A stretch of DNA of 11,926 nucleotides from CAZLHO01 sp964559455. GTDB lineage: Bacteria; Krumholzibacteriota; Krumholzibacteriia; LZORAL124-64-63. The DNA lies in the NCBI GenBank assembly GCA_964559455.1, contig CAZLHO010000075.1, positions 1 through 11,926 on the forward strand. The letters run 5' to 3'. Shown one piece after another: positions 1 through 6,633 of the stretch (its first letter is position 1; each line of letters starts with the position of its first letter). Position numbers and translations under genes: made by a program. Below the pieces are notes generated by a model. That model searched no databases. It was not told the origin of the DNA and saw only the letters and a program-made list of their open reading frames with translations.

Positions 1-57
1 GTCCGAATTCACCTAACTTCCTGTAGACATGGACGGTTTTTTAAAATGCATTTACGA
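1..57. other. AT-rich edge segment next to a broken gene
   Basis: This short stretch is much richer in A/T than the DNA that follows. It meets the coding sequence of the truncated YyaL-like gene at about base 57, exactly where homology to that family ends. It contains an EcoRI-type GAATTC at 5-10 but no recognisable gene or inverted repeat. It could be the end of an inserted element, a rearrangement junction, or an assembly or cloning chimera at a contig end. Too little is visible to choose. Confidence 0.35.
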
Positions 58-277
58 CGGGATTGTGCGCGTGCTGGCGCAGGTAGAGCGAGGACGCGCC
101 GGCCAGCCGGTTGCCCCGGGCGCGGATCTCTTCGGGCGTGCGCGGCGCGGACGCGCCAGGGTCGTGGGCCATGAGGGGGCCTGCGAAGACCACGACGGCC
201 GCCATCAGAACGGCGGCCGCGGCGGCGATCCGGCGCAGGGTCCGGGTTCGGGAAGCGTCTGGAAGCGACGGACTCAT
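41..277 (-). pseudogene. N-terminal remnant of a secreted YyaL/DUF255 (thioredoxin-domain) protein
   Basis: The 78-residue reading frame starts with a basic segment and a hydrophobic stretch (about residues 14-37, ending near PLMAHD) that looks like a Sec signal peptide. It is followed by NRLAG...LYLRQHAHNPV. That string is the very conserved start of the YyaL/DUF255 thioredoxin-like family, where the usual text is NRL...SPYLLQHAHNPVDWYPWG. Here the match stops at NPV, and the frame ends four residues later (VNAF, then TAA) in the AT-rich edge DNA. Family members are normally 600-700 residues, so nearly the whole protein is missing. No Shine-Dalgarno sequence is visible before the ATG. A TATATT box lies only nine bases upstream, so a leaderless message is possible. 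The family assignment is firm from the motif. Whether the break is real or an assembly edge is open. Confidence 0.6.
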
Positions 278-338
278 TGAGGATAAAATATATCCCGAAT
301 CAACCCCCCGCCACGCTCCCCCTGTTCCGGCAGGAGGA

Positions 339-1313
339 TCAGAGGCGGCGGCCGACGATCAGGCCGCTGACCCGGGCGACTGTCTCGCGCCGGAAGTCGC
401 CGAAGCCGGCGTCGGCCAGCAGGGCCTCGGTCTCGTCCCAGGTGTAGCAGCGGCCGGCCGACGTGCACACCAGCATGTTCACGCTGAAACGCGCGGCCCG
501 CGTCGGACGCGTGCGGCAGGGCTCCAGGAAGAAGTCCTTCACCGCCATCACCCCGCCCGGCGCCAGCGCGTCGCGCACCCGGGCGAAGAGGGTCGCGGTC
601 TGTTCGGGGGCGTATTCGTGGATGAGGTTCGAGACGTAGGCGGCGTCGTACTCCCCCGCCGGCCCTGCGACCAGGATATCCCCCTCGACGACGTCCACCC
701 GGTCACCCATGCCGGCCGCCGCGATCTGTTCGCGGGCGATCGCCGCCGGCCCGGGCCGGTCGAAGACGGTGCATTCCAGGTCCGGAAAGCGGCGAGCGAA
801 GGCGAGGGATGCGGTGGCGGGGCCGCCGCCCACGTCCAGCAGGCGGCGCCGGCCCGACAGATCCAGCATCGCGGCCACCTCGCCGACGGCGCGGCGCGAG
901 ACGTTCTCCATGCCCAGGATGTAGTCGCGCTCGTGGTCGGGATCGGGCTCGCGTTCGACCGGCCGTCCGGTGCGGAGCACGTCGGCCAGGCGCGCCCAGC
1001 GCGTGAGCATGCCGTGCTGGTGGTTGAAGATGCTGGCCTGGCTGCCCGGACCGCCCGGCAGCAGGGTCGCCGCCGGCTCCGGCCGCAGGCGGAAGCCCCC
1101 GTCCTCGACGGAAACCACGCCGGTCCCGGCCAGGGCCAGCAGCACGCGTTCGACGGCGCGGGGATCCAGGCCGCGGTCCGCAGCCAGTTCGACCGCCGTC
1201 CGGACCCGGTCCCCCATGGCCTCGAAAAGTCCGGTCCGGCAGGCCGAAAGCAGCATGGCCGCGTACTGATAGCCGTTGGCCATCTCTTCCAGGTTCAGCT
1301 TGGCCTCGTCCAT
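339..1313 (-). CDS. SAM-dependent methyltransferase with N-terminal dimerisation domain (O-methyltransferase type)
   Basis: A 324-residue cytosolic protein. Residues 1-90 are helical and resemble the winged-helix dimerisation domain of plant/polyketide-type O-methyltransferases. The catalytic Rossmann domain follows, with SAM motif I as LLDVGGGPATA (residues 158-168), an acidic residue after strand 2 (FDRP, 184-187), a GDIL motif (211-214) and APGGVMAVKDFF (251-262). SNLIHEYAPEQ (228-238) sits where these enzymes have the catalytic His (LHDW-like), so His232 is the candidate base. The ATG start is preceded by GGGAG six bases upstream. Length is normal for the family. It is divergent from the glycosyltransferase at 1459, and the two may share a 145-bp control region. 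The substrate cannot be read from the sequence; small-molecule, carotenoid, quinone or polyketide O-methylation are the usual roles. Nothing ties it to the cytochrome cluster. Confidence 0.85.
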   Translation of the reverse strand: MDEAKLNLEEMANGYQYAAMLLSACRTGLFEAMGDRVRTAVELAADRGLDPRAVERVLLALAGTGVVSVEDGGFRLRPEPAATLLPGGPGSQASIFNHQHGMLTRWARLADVLRTGRPVEREPDPDHERDYILGMENVSRRAVGEVAAMLDLSGRRRLLDVGGGPATASLAFARRFPDLECTVFDRPGPAAIAREQIAAAGMGDRVDVVEGDILVAGPAGEYDAAYVSNLIHEYAPEQTATLFARVRDALAPGGVMAVKDFFLEPCRTRPTRAARFSVNMLVCTSAGRCYTWDETEALLADAGFGDFRRETVARVSGLIVGRRL

Positions 1314-1343
1314 CGTCGTCTCCCGGGTCGAAGTTATCTTTGC

Positions 1344-1371
1344 AGTCTAGCCGAAGATCGCCCTGCTGCAA
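1344..1371 (-). promoter_or_regulatory. Candidate sigma-70-type promoter of the methyltransferase gene
   Basis: On the minus strand TTGCAG (1371-1366) and TAGACT (1349-1344) are separated by 16 bases, 31 bases upstream of the ATG at 1313. Both boxes are partial matches to the consensus. On the plus strand an extended -10-like TGCTATCCT (1385-1393) lies upstream of the glycosyltransferase but has no good -35 box. This assignment rests on pattern only. Confidence 0.35.
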
Positions 1372-1458
1372 GGGTCCAGGACTGTGCTATCCTGAAGCGG
1401 TCGGGGGCAGGCCGGCCTTCGCCCGGGCCCGCCTCTTTCCTTGTCGTGAAGGTGTGCC

Positions 1459-2409
1459 ATGCCCGACAGTCCGCGGATCTCGGTCGTCATCCCCGCCTGG
1501 AACGCCGCCGAGGCGTTGCCGGAGACCCTGGCGTCGGTCGTCGCCCAGGACTGCGCCGGCCTCGAGGTGCTGGTCGTCGACGACGGCTCGGACGACGAGA
1601 CCGCCGCCCTCGCCGAACGGTACGGCCCGCCCGTGCGCTGCCTGAGGCGTTCCAACCACGGCGGGCCCTCGGCGCCCCGGAACCAGGGGCTGCGCGCCGC
1701 GGCGAATCCCCTGGTGGCCATCTTCGACGCCGACGACGTCATGCTGCCGGGCAAGCTCCAGGCCCAGGCCGAGGTCCTGGCCGCCTACCCGGTGGTCGAT
1801 CTCGTCTTCACCGACTTCGAGGTCGTGGACGGATCCGGACGGATCCGGCGCAACCGCTTCCTCGACGACTACCGCTCCTTCCGCAAGCGCCTGGAGCCCA
1901 CCGCCGACCCGGCCGTCTCGCTGATCGGCGGCTCCGACCTCTTCCACGAGTTGCTGCGCGCGAACTTCGTGGGCACCTCCAGCGTCGTCGCCCGCCGCGA
2001 AGTCCTGCTGGACGCCGGCGGCTTCGACGAGACCCTGAAGAACGCCGACGACCGCGACATGTGGTTCCGCCTGGCCCGCGGCGGCGCCGTCTTCGCCTAC
2101 CTGGACCGGGTGGGCCACCGCTATCGCCAGTTGCCGGGCGGCGTCAGCCACCGCGGCTCCGGCCGCCTGCCCGCGGTGATCGAGGTGCTCGAGCGCCAGG
2201 CCGCCCACATCGCCGAGCCCGCCCTGCTGCACGTCCATCGCCGGGCGCTGGCCCGCGCCGTGCTCGGCCTGGCCTGGTACCGCCGCCGCGAAGGCGACCT
2301 GGACTCGGCCTGGCGCCTCTACAAGCGGGCCGTCGGCCTGCACCCCTCCCTCGCCTCGCTGCGGGGCATGGCCTGGACCGGCCTGCGCCGAACCTTCTCC
2401 GGAAGCTGA
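1459..2409 (+). CDS. Family 2 glycosyltransferase (GT-A fold)
   Basis: A 316-residue protein that transfers a sugar from a nucleotide-sugar donor. It has the classic GT2 signature: ISVVIPAWNAAE at the start (residues 7-18), VDDGSDD (40-46), GGPSAPRNQGL (68-78), and the DxD-type metal/donor site FDADD (89-93). A later DDRDMWFRLA segment corresponds to the ED-type catalytic-base region. The last 80 residues are helical and TPR-like (ALARAVLGLAWYRRREGD), with no membrane segment, so it is soluble or peripheral. The ATG is preceded by GAAGG at seven bases. It ends 61 bases before the convergent rhodanese gene, with a hairpin between. Acceptor unknown; surface polysaccharide or protein glycosylation are typical roles. 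Confidence 0.88.
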   Translation: MPDSPRISVVIPAWNAAEALPETLASVVAQDCAGLEVLVVDDGSDDETAALAERYGPPVRCLRRSNHGGPSAPRNQGLRAAANPLVAIFDADDVMLPGKLQAQAEVLAAYPVVDLVFTDFEVVDGSGRIRRNRFLDDYRSFRKRLEPTADPAVSLIGGSDLFHELLRANFVGTSSVVARREVLLDAGGFDETLKNADDRDMWFRLARGGAVFAYLDRVGHRYRQLPGGVSHRGSGRLPAVIEVLERQAAHIAEPALLHVHRRALARAVLGLAWYRRREGDLDSAWRLYKRAVGLHPSLASLRGMAWTGLRRTFSGS

Positions 2410-2430
2410 AACCGACCGGCAATAAAAGAC

Positions 2431-2452
2431 GGGGGGCCCCGAAGGGCCCCCC
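2431..2452 (-). terminator. Rho-independent terminator of the rhodanese gene
   Basis: A perfect nine-base-pair stem (GGGGGGCCC with GGGCCCCCC) closes a four-base loop. Read on the minus strand the loop is TTCG closed by C and G, the stable UUCG tetraloop, and the stem is followed by GTCTTTTATT. It begins 17 bases past the TAG of the rhodanese gene. On the plus strand no T run follows, so it serves the minus-strand gene best, although it may also slow readthrough from the convergent glycosyltransferase gene. Confidence 0.85.
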
Positions 2453-2469
2453 GCATCGTCAGGCGTCGC

Positions 2470-4350
2470 CTAGAAGTTGGCGGCCATCGGCGGCGGCGTG
2501 ACTTCCAGGGTGTAGCTGGCGGTCGTGCCGTTCCACTTGTGGGCCGTCAGGTCGCTGTGGAAGAGGGCGTTCGAGCCCCACTTCAGGCTGTAGGCCTCGT
2601 AACCCAGCATGTTCAGGAAGGCCGTGATCTGGCTGCTGTGCTGACCGGTCCAGCAGTAGACCACGATGGGCATGTCGGTGGGCAGGTTGTTCAGCATCTG
2701 GTCGACGCCCAGGCTCTGGTTGGGCGTGAACTGGTAGGCGCCGGGGATGTGGCCGGGGACGCCGGCGGTGCCGGTGCCCAGGTAGTCCGCCTCGCCGAAG
2801 TAGTTCACGATGAAGTAGTTCTCGAGCCCGTTCAGGACCATCGTGCTGAAGTCGATGCCCTTGAAGCCTCCGGCGAGCATGTCGTCGACCGCGTCGTCGA
2901 CCACCGTGGCCAGGTCGTAGCCCAGCGTCGGGAAGTCGTGCGTGGTCAGGTCGCCGTTGTTGTTCGTGGTCTCGGGCACGGCCAGGGCGTCGCCGGTGTT
3001 GTCGTCCCAGCCGGTGCTCAGGGTGGAATTCCAGGAGCACATGCCGAAGAGCAGGGTCTTCGTCTCGTAGCCCATCATCTTCAGGGCGACGACGGCGTGG
3101 CCGGCGCTCTGGCCGGTGTAGCAGGCCACCACGAAGGGCTTGTCGGTGGGGATGGTGTCGCCCACGTCGTCCAGGATGGTGCCCAGCGACGAATGGTAGG
3201 CGCCGGGGATGTGACCGGCGTCGTAGACGCTCTGGCTGCGGATGTCGATGACCGTGTAGTCGGCCAGGGCCAGGGCCAGGGCGTCGGCGGTGATGCCGCC
3301 GGCGGTGACGGCCGAGTCGTTCATGATGACCTCGACCGCGGTGGCCAGGGCCTGGAACTCGGGCTGCACGCCGCTGGTGGTCTCCAGCGTGTAGGCGGCC
3401 GTGGTGCCGTTCCAGGCGTGGGCCGTCAGCTGGTCGTGGAAGAGCCTGTTCGAGCCGAACTTCAGGCTGAGGGCCTCGTAGCCCAGGATGTTCAGGGCCG
3501 CGGCGACCTGGCTGCTGTGCTGACCGGTCCAGCAGTAGACCACGATGGGCATGTCGGTGGGCAGGTTGTTCAGCATCTGGTCGACGCCCAGGCTCTGGTT
3601 GGGCGTGAACTGGTAGGCGCCGGGGATGTGGCCGGGGACGCCGGCGGTGCCGGTGCCCAGGTAGTCCGCCTCGCCGAAGTAGTTCACGATGAAGTAGTTC
3701 TCGAGCCCGTTCAGGACCATGTCGCTGTAGTTGATGCCCTTGAAGCCGTTATTCAGCATCACGGCCACGCGGTCGGCGACGACCGTGGCGGCGTTGTAGC
3801 CGTCGACGGCGGTCGGGAAGGCGTTGACGACGAGGTCGCCGTTGTTGTTCGTGGTCTCGGCCACGGCCAGTTCGTTGGCTGTGTTGTCGTCCCACGACGA
3901 GCTCAGCGCCGAGTTCCAGGAGGACATGCCGAAGAGCAGGGTCTTGGCCTCGTGGCCCATCAGCTTCAGGGCGACGACGGCGTGGCCGGCGCTCTGGCCG
4001 CTGTAGCAGGCCACCACGAAGGGCTTGTTCACGGGGATGGTGTTGCCCACGTCGTCCAGCAGGGTGCCCAGGCCGGAGTGGTAGGCGCCGGGGATGTGGC
4101 CGGCGTCGAAGACGCTCTGGCTGCGGATGTCGATCACGGTGTAGGTCGCCAGGTCCATGGCCAGGGCGTCGGCGCTGATCCCGCCGGGCGTGGCTGCGCT
4201 GTCGTTGAGCATGTCGGTCACGGCCGCGGACAGGACGTCCCAGGAGGAGTCCACGGGCGGGTTGGTCGTCGTGTCGTCGTCGCTCGAGCAGCCGACGAAG
4301 GCGGCCAGGACGAGCATCAGCAGCACCAGGATCAATCGGTTCTTCGGCAT
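2470..4350 (-). CDS. Lipoprotein with four tandem rhodanese-like domains (ExtH-like)
   Basis: A 626-residue exported lipoprotein. Residues 1-20 form a signal peptide ending in FVGC with lipidated Cys21, followed by the acidic tether CSSDDDTTTN. Four rhodanese-like domains carry active-site-type loops at Cys115 (CYSGQS), Cys273 (CWTGQH), Cys410 (CYTGQS) and Cys566 (CWTGQH). Each is preceded by a GHIPGAY motif, and the first and third also by YTVIDIRSQSV. The protein is an internal duplication of a two-domain unit with a period of about 293 residues. Rhodanese domains use the loop Cys to carry persulfide (or selenide) sulfur. These loops lack the usual final Arg of CxxGxR, so the substrate may differ. 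The ATG follows GAGGAG. The gene lies 120 bp downstream of the 13-heme cytochrome and ends at a strong terminator. In Geobacter the ext selenite/tellurite locus pairs a rhodanese-like lipoprotein, ExtH, with such cytochromes. Orthology to ExtH is inferred from context, not proven. Confidence 0.85.
   Translation of the reverse strand: MPKNRLILVLLMLVLAAFVGCSSDDDTTTNPPVDSSWDVLSAAVTDMLNDSAATPGGISADALAMDLATYTVIDIRSQSVFDAGHIPGAYHSGLGTLLDDVGNTIPVNKPFVVACYSGQSAGHAVVALKLMGHEAKTLLFGMSSWNSALSSSWDDNTANELAVAETTNNNGDLVVNAFPTAVDGYNAATVVADRVAVMLNNGFKGINYSDMVLNGLENYFIVNYFGEADYLGTGTAGVPGHIPGAYQFTPNQSLGVDQMLNNLPTDMPIVVYCWTGQHSSQVAAALNILGYEALSLKFGSNRLFHDQLTAHAWNGTTAAYTLETTSGVQPEFQALATAVEVIMNDSAVTAGGITADALALALADYTVIDIRSQSVYDAGHIPGAYHSSLGTILDDVGDTIPTDKPFVVACYTGQSAGHAVVALKMMGYETKTLLFGMCSWNSTLSTGWDDNTGDALAVPETTNNNGDLTTHDFPTLGYDLATVVDDAVDDMLAGGFKGIDFSTMVLNGLENYFIVNYFGEADYLGTGTAGVPGHIPGAYQFTPNQSLGVDQMLNNLPTDMPIVVYCWTGQHSSQITAFLNMLGYEAYSLKWGSNALFHSDLTAHKWNGTTASYTLEVTPPPMAANF
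2629..2841. repeat. 213-bp direct repeat, copy 1 (inside the rhodanese gene)
   Basis: Read base by base, this segment is identical to 3508-3720, in the same orientation at an offset of 879 bp (293 codons). It encodes the second-type rhodanese domain of each unit, from the shared NYFIVNYFGEADY block through the CWTGQHSSQ loop. Outside it the two halves of the gene differ at many bases. Perfect identity without even silent changes points to recent duplication or gene conversion. Confidence 0.9.
3508..3720. repeat. 213-bp direct repeat, copy 2 (inside the rhodanese gene)
   Basis: Second copy of the perfect direct repeat at 2629-2841. The flanking bases differ immediately on both sides (T against C at one end, C against G at the other), so the block of identity is sharply bounded. 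Confidence 0.9.
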
Positions 4351-4398
4351 CGCTTCACTCCTCAGGTTGTGTCTGAATCCCTAGTTTTTGGATGTGTA

Positions 4399-4404
4399 AA
4401 CGTT
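4399..4404. promoter_or_regulatory. AACGTT-centred site upstream of the rhodanese gene (possible TetR target)
   Basis: On the minus strand the context is GCGAACGTTTACACATCC, about 49 bases before the rhodanese ATG. It resembles the operator-like sequence before the TetR gene (GAACGTTTGTTTACATCC), sharing GAACGTTT and a trailing ACATCC with two fewer bases between. This suggests control by the same regulator. No convincing -35/-10 pair is visible here. Confidence 0.4.
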
Positions 4405-4426
4405 CGCTTCGCGGGGGACCTTTAAA

Positions 4427-4456
4427 TCCCGGCCGGGCACTGCGGCCCGACCGGGA
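4427..4456 (-). terminator. Terminator-like hairpin after the 13-heme cytochrome gene
   Basis: Minus-strand TCCCGGTCGGG pairs with CCCGGCCGGGA (11 pairs, one G-T wobble) around an eight-base loop, 15 bases past the cytochrome stop codon. The following TTTAAAGG is only a weak T tract, so termination may be partial and some readthrough into the rhodanese gene is possible. Confidence 0.6.
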
Positions 4457-4470
4457 TATCGACGCCTACA

Positions 4471-5943
4471 TCAAGGAATGACGTAGGGCTGGTTGACCAC
4501 TTCGTCCGGCTCTCCGGCGATGTCCGCGGCCCGCAGGTAGAAGTCGGAGCCGTGGCAGCTGGCGCCGCAGGACTGTCCGCTCTCCACCGTGGTCTGCGCG
4601 GTGTTCTTCAGGATGTTGTGCGGCGAGGCGTACTTCCACGTCGGCTGGTCGCCGGCGCCGAAGCCCACGCTCAGACCCCAGGCCTGGTAGGTCTGCGGGT
4701 CCACCGGCACGTGGCGGACGATCGAATAGTCGTACTCGCCGCGCGTGTCGGTCCGCGGGTTGCGGGCGATCTTCAGCAGGCCCTCGCTGCTGATCGCATC
4801 CTCGTCGTAGCCGCCGCCCACGCCGTTCGAATGGCAGCTCGTGCAGTTCTTGTAGGGCTGCGAGTGGCAGACCTGGCACTGCAGGGTGGGCAGGGGGAAC
4901 TCGATCGTCACGGCGCCGCCGCCGGGACCCGTGTGGCAGGTCTCGCAACCCAGCACGTTGTCGCCCGACAGGTGGCAGGTGTGGCAGCTGCCGGCGTCGC
5001 CGTTGTGATGCTGGTGGTAGGCGCCGACGGCCGCCACCGCAGCGTGGCAGGTCTCGCAGCGGGGCATCGCCTCGACCTCGTAGCGGTGCTCGTAGTGGCC
5101 CGAGGCGTTGCCGCCGTCGCCGTCGCCGTGCATCTCGGCGGCGGTGTGGCAGGCGTCGCACTTCATCAGCCGCGAGCTCCAGTGCACGTCCTTCAGGTTG
5201 CCGGGCAGACCGCCGCCGGTGCCGAAGGGGCCGGTCTCGCCGAAGTAGTCGACGGCGATGCGGCTGCCGTGGCAGGCGGTGCACTGGTTGGTCATGTGCG
5301 GCTCGCGGAAGTTGTGCTTGTTGACCAGGCCGCCGCCGACGCTGTTGGGCCGGCTGACGTGGCATTGGCCGCAGGTCGTGTGGCAACCGTTGCAGCTGTC
5401 CTCGAAGGGCGCGTCGTAGTCGCCGGCCATCGCGCTGGTGCGATGCTCGATCAACTCGCGGTAGCCCCAGAGATTGCTGTGCAGGCTGTTCCCGGCCGCC
5501 GCCGCGATGGCGGCGTGGCAGCCGTCGCAGGCGCCCGCGGCGCTGGGATCGGCCACGACGCCGGTGTGGGCCTCGGTCATGGTCGCGAACGTGAAGTCGG
5601 CCATGCCGCCGTGACAGGTCTGGCAAGTGAGCGCCCCGTGGGGCGAGTTCAGGAACAGGGTGCCCTGGTTCCCGTCGATGATCACCTTTTCCCAAGCCTC
5701 CAGCTCGGGTACGGAGCCGCCTCAGCCGTCGTCCTTGGCTTTGACCACCAGGTCGACGCTCTCCTTGCTGAGGTTGGCCTTGAGCATGTCCTCGTCGCTG
5801 TGGCAGCCCAGGCAGCTCAGGTCGGTGATCTGGCCGCCGCCCCCGCCGGGCTCGTTGAGTCCGGAATCGGGATCGTTGTCGCAGCCGAATACGCCGATCA
5901 TCACGACCAGAGTCATGGCCAGGGCCGACGCGTATCTCCTCAT
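4471..5943 (-). CDS. extKL: Thirteen-heme-motif lipoprotein cytochrome c, probable selenoprotein with in-frame UGA (ExtKL-like)
   Basis: Read through one TGA at codon 74, this is a 490-residue protein. Residues 1-20 are a signal peptide ending VFGC, with Cys21 as the lipid anchor (CDNDPD). CxxCH heme sites begin at residues 44, 107, 139, 184, 191, 221, 262, 296, 320, 333, 356 and 367, and a longer CGASCH (Cx3CH) lies at 459. The frame stays open on both sides of the TGA (VVKAKDDG-TGA-GGSVPELEAWEK). The upstream part alone has the export signal and one heme; the downstream part alone has twelve heme motifs and no export signal, so only the joined product makes sense for heme attachment. A SECIS-like hairpin follows. 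The gene's own final stop is also TGA, so the codon would be recoded by context only. GGGAG precedes the ATG. It starts 36 bases after the TetR gene and is likely cotranscribed with it. It resembles the ExtK+ExtL cytochrome of the Geobacter ext selenite/tellurite locus as I remember it. The alternative is a nonsense mutation or base error. Confidence 0.78.
5691..5709 (-). promoter_or_regulatory. SECIS-like hairpin downstream of the in-frame TGA
   Basis: In the message, CCCGAGC pairs with GCUUGGG (seven pairs, one G-U) around the loop UGGAG. The apical loop begins 20 bases after the UGA and has G as its second base. Bacterial SECIS rules, as I know them, ask for a loop of about 3-14 bases located 16-37 bases after UGA with a G among the first two loop bases, so this fits. 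A hairpin of this size can arise by chance in GC-rich DNA, so it supports but does not prove recoding. Confidence 0.6.
5722..5724 (-). other. In-frame TGA, proposed selenocysteine codon (residue 74)
   Basis: This is the only stop codon in the 491-codon cytochrome frame before the terminal one. It lies in a Gly-rich linker (DDG-U-GG) between the first heme motif and the rest, not in a CxxCH motif. A Cys at this position in homologues would confirm recoding. A sense codon such as TGG, or no conservation, would argue for a mutation. Confidence 0.65.
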
Positions 5944-5979
5944 GTCGGGTACTCCCGGGTTGATGTTGGCGTCTGCGGC

Positions 5980-6588
5980 CTACTTCTCGACGAGCAGGCC
6001 GCGGGCGAAGATGGGGACGTTGTTGTCGACCACGGACTCGGCCGAGAACTCGATGTTCTCGAGCTGATGCCAGGTCTGGACGTTGAGGGCGCAGTCCATG
6101 ACCATGCCCACGAAACAACGAGCCGTGATGTACGGGTCGACCTTGCGGATCTCCCCGGCCTCGGCCCGTTCCTTGAATTCCTCGCGGAGGAACTGGATGT
6201 AGGGGAAGCGCAGCTCGCGGAACAGCACCGTGCTGACCTTGAACCCCTCGAGCGAGTTGAAGAACATCAAGCGGACGAGCTCGGGATCCGTGCTCGAGAT
6301 GCTCAGGATATGGTGCGCCACGGTCTGCAGCGAGTGCTCGACGTCGCCGACGCCGCGATGCTGCTCCAGGAAGCCCCGGATGTCGAACTCCTGGGCCTTG
6401 TTCCGGATGACTTCCTCGTAGAGGTGCTGCTTGCTCTCGAAATGGCGGTAGATGGCGGCTTCGGTGATGCTGCAGGTGCGGGCGATATGGCGGATGGCCG
6501 TGCCCTCATAACCGTGAGCGGCGAAGAGCTGGCCGGCCTTCGTCATGATCTCCAGGCGACGGTTGGTGGAGCGAGCGGGACTGGCCAT
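5980..6588 (-). CDS. TetR/AcrR-family transcriptional regulator
   Basis: A 202-residue DNA-binding repressor. The N-terminal TetR domain is clear: a first helix (MTKAGQLFAAHGYEGT), then the helix-turn-helix IRHIARTCSITEAAIYRHF and SKQHLYEEV, all within about residues 10-60. The rest is a helical ligand-binding and dimerisation domain without a recognisable ligand signature. The ATG at 6588 has CGAGG upstream at normal spacing. A TTG ten codons earlier lies inside the operator-like palindrome and is not credible. It lies inside the electron-transfer cluster, downstream of the barrel gene and 36 bases before the 13-heme cytochrome gene, so it likely controls that gene and perhaps the whole cluster. 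A promoter and palindrome directly upstream suggest it represses itself. Confidence 0.88.
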   Translation of the reverse strand: MASPARSTNRRLEIMTKAGQLFAAHGYEGTAIRHIARTCSITEAAIYRHFESKQHLYEEVIRNKAQEFDIRGFLEQHRGVGDVEHSLQTVAHHILSISSTDPELVRLMFFNSLEGFKVSTVLFRELRFPYIQFLREEFKERAEAGEIRKVDPYITARCFVGMVMDCALNVQTWHQLENIEFSAESVVDNNVPIFARGLLVEK

Positions 6589-6609
6589 GGACAACCTCGG
6601 CTGATGGGA

Positions 6610-6627
6610 TGTAAACAAACGTTCACA
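6610..6627. promoter_or_regulatory. Palindromic operator-like site before the TetR gene
   Basis: On the minus strand the 18-bp sequence is TGTGAACGTTTGTTTACA. Its arms TGTGAAC and GTTTACA are inverted copies with one mismatch. It lies just downstream of the predicted promoter and 22 bases before the ATG at 6588, where a bound repressor would block transcription. The size and symmetry are typical of TetR-family operators. Confidence 0.6.
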
Positions 6628-6633
6628 GACAAA

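Noticed and set aside
111..2501. Long plus-strand open frame (796 codons)
   Set aside because: It is antisense to the methyltransferase and out of frame with the glycosyltransferase. Its Arg/Pro/Ala-rich product is typical of shadow frames in GC-rich DNA.
2539..4425. Long plus-strand open frame opposite the rhodanese gene
   Set aside because: Low-complexity Val/Gly/His/Asp product mirroring the opposite strand. The minus strand has a lipobox, domains, a ribosome site and a terminator.
4471..5685. A separate cytochrome gene starting at GTG 5685, with GGAGG 11 bases upstream
   Set aside because: It would encode a twelve-heme-motif protein with no signal peptide, which could not receive heme in the periplasm. 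The frame continues upstream through the TGA to a signal peptide, and the GGAGG is part of the SECIS-like hairpin.
5722..5724. Genome-wide reassignment of TGA to a sense codon
   Set aside because: TGA is the natural stop of the methyltransferase, the glycosyltransferase and this same cytochrome, each followed by ordinary intergenic DNA.
6589..6618. TTG start ten codons upstream for the TetR protein
   Set aside because: It lies inside the operator palindrome and lacks a ribosome site, while ATG 6588 has CGAGG at good spacing.
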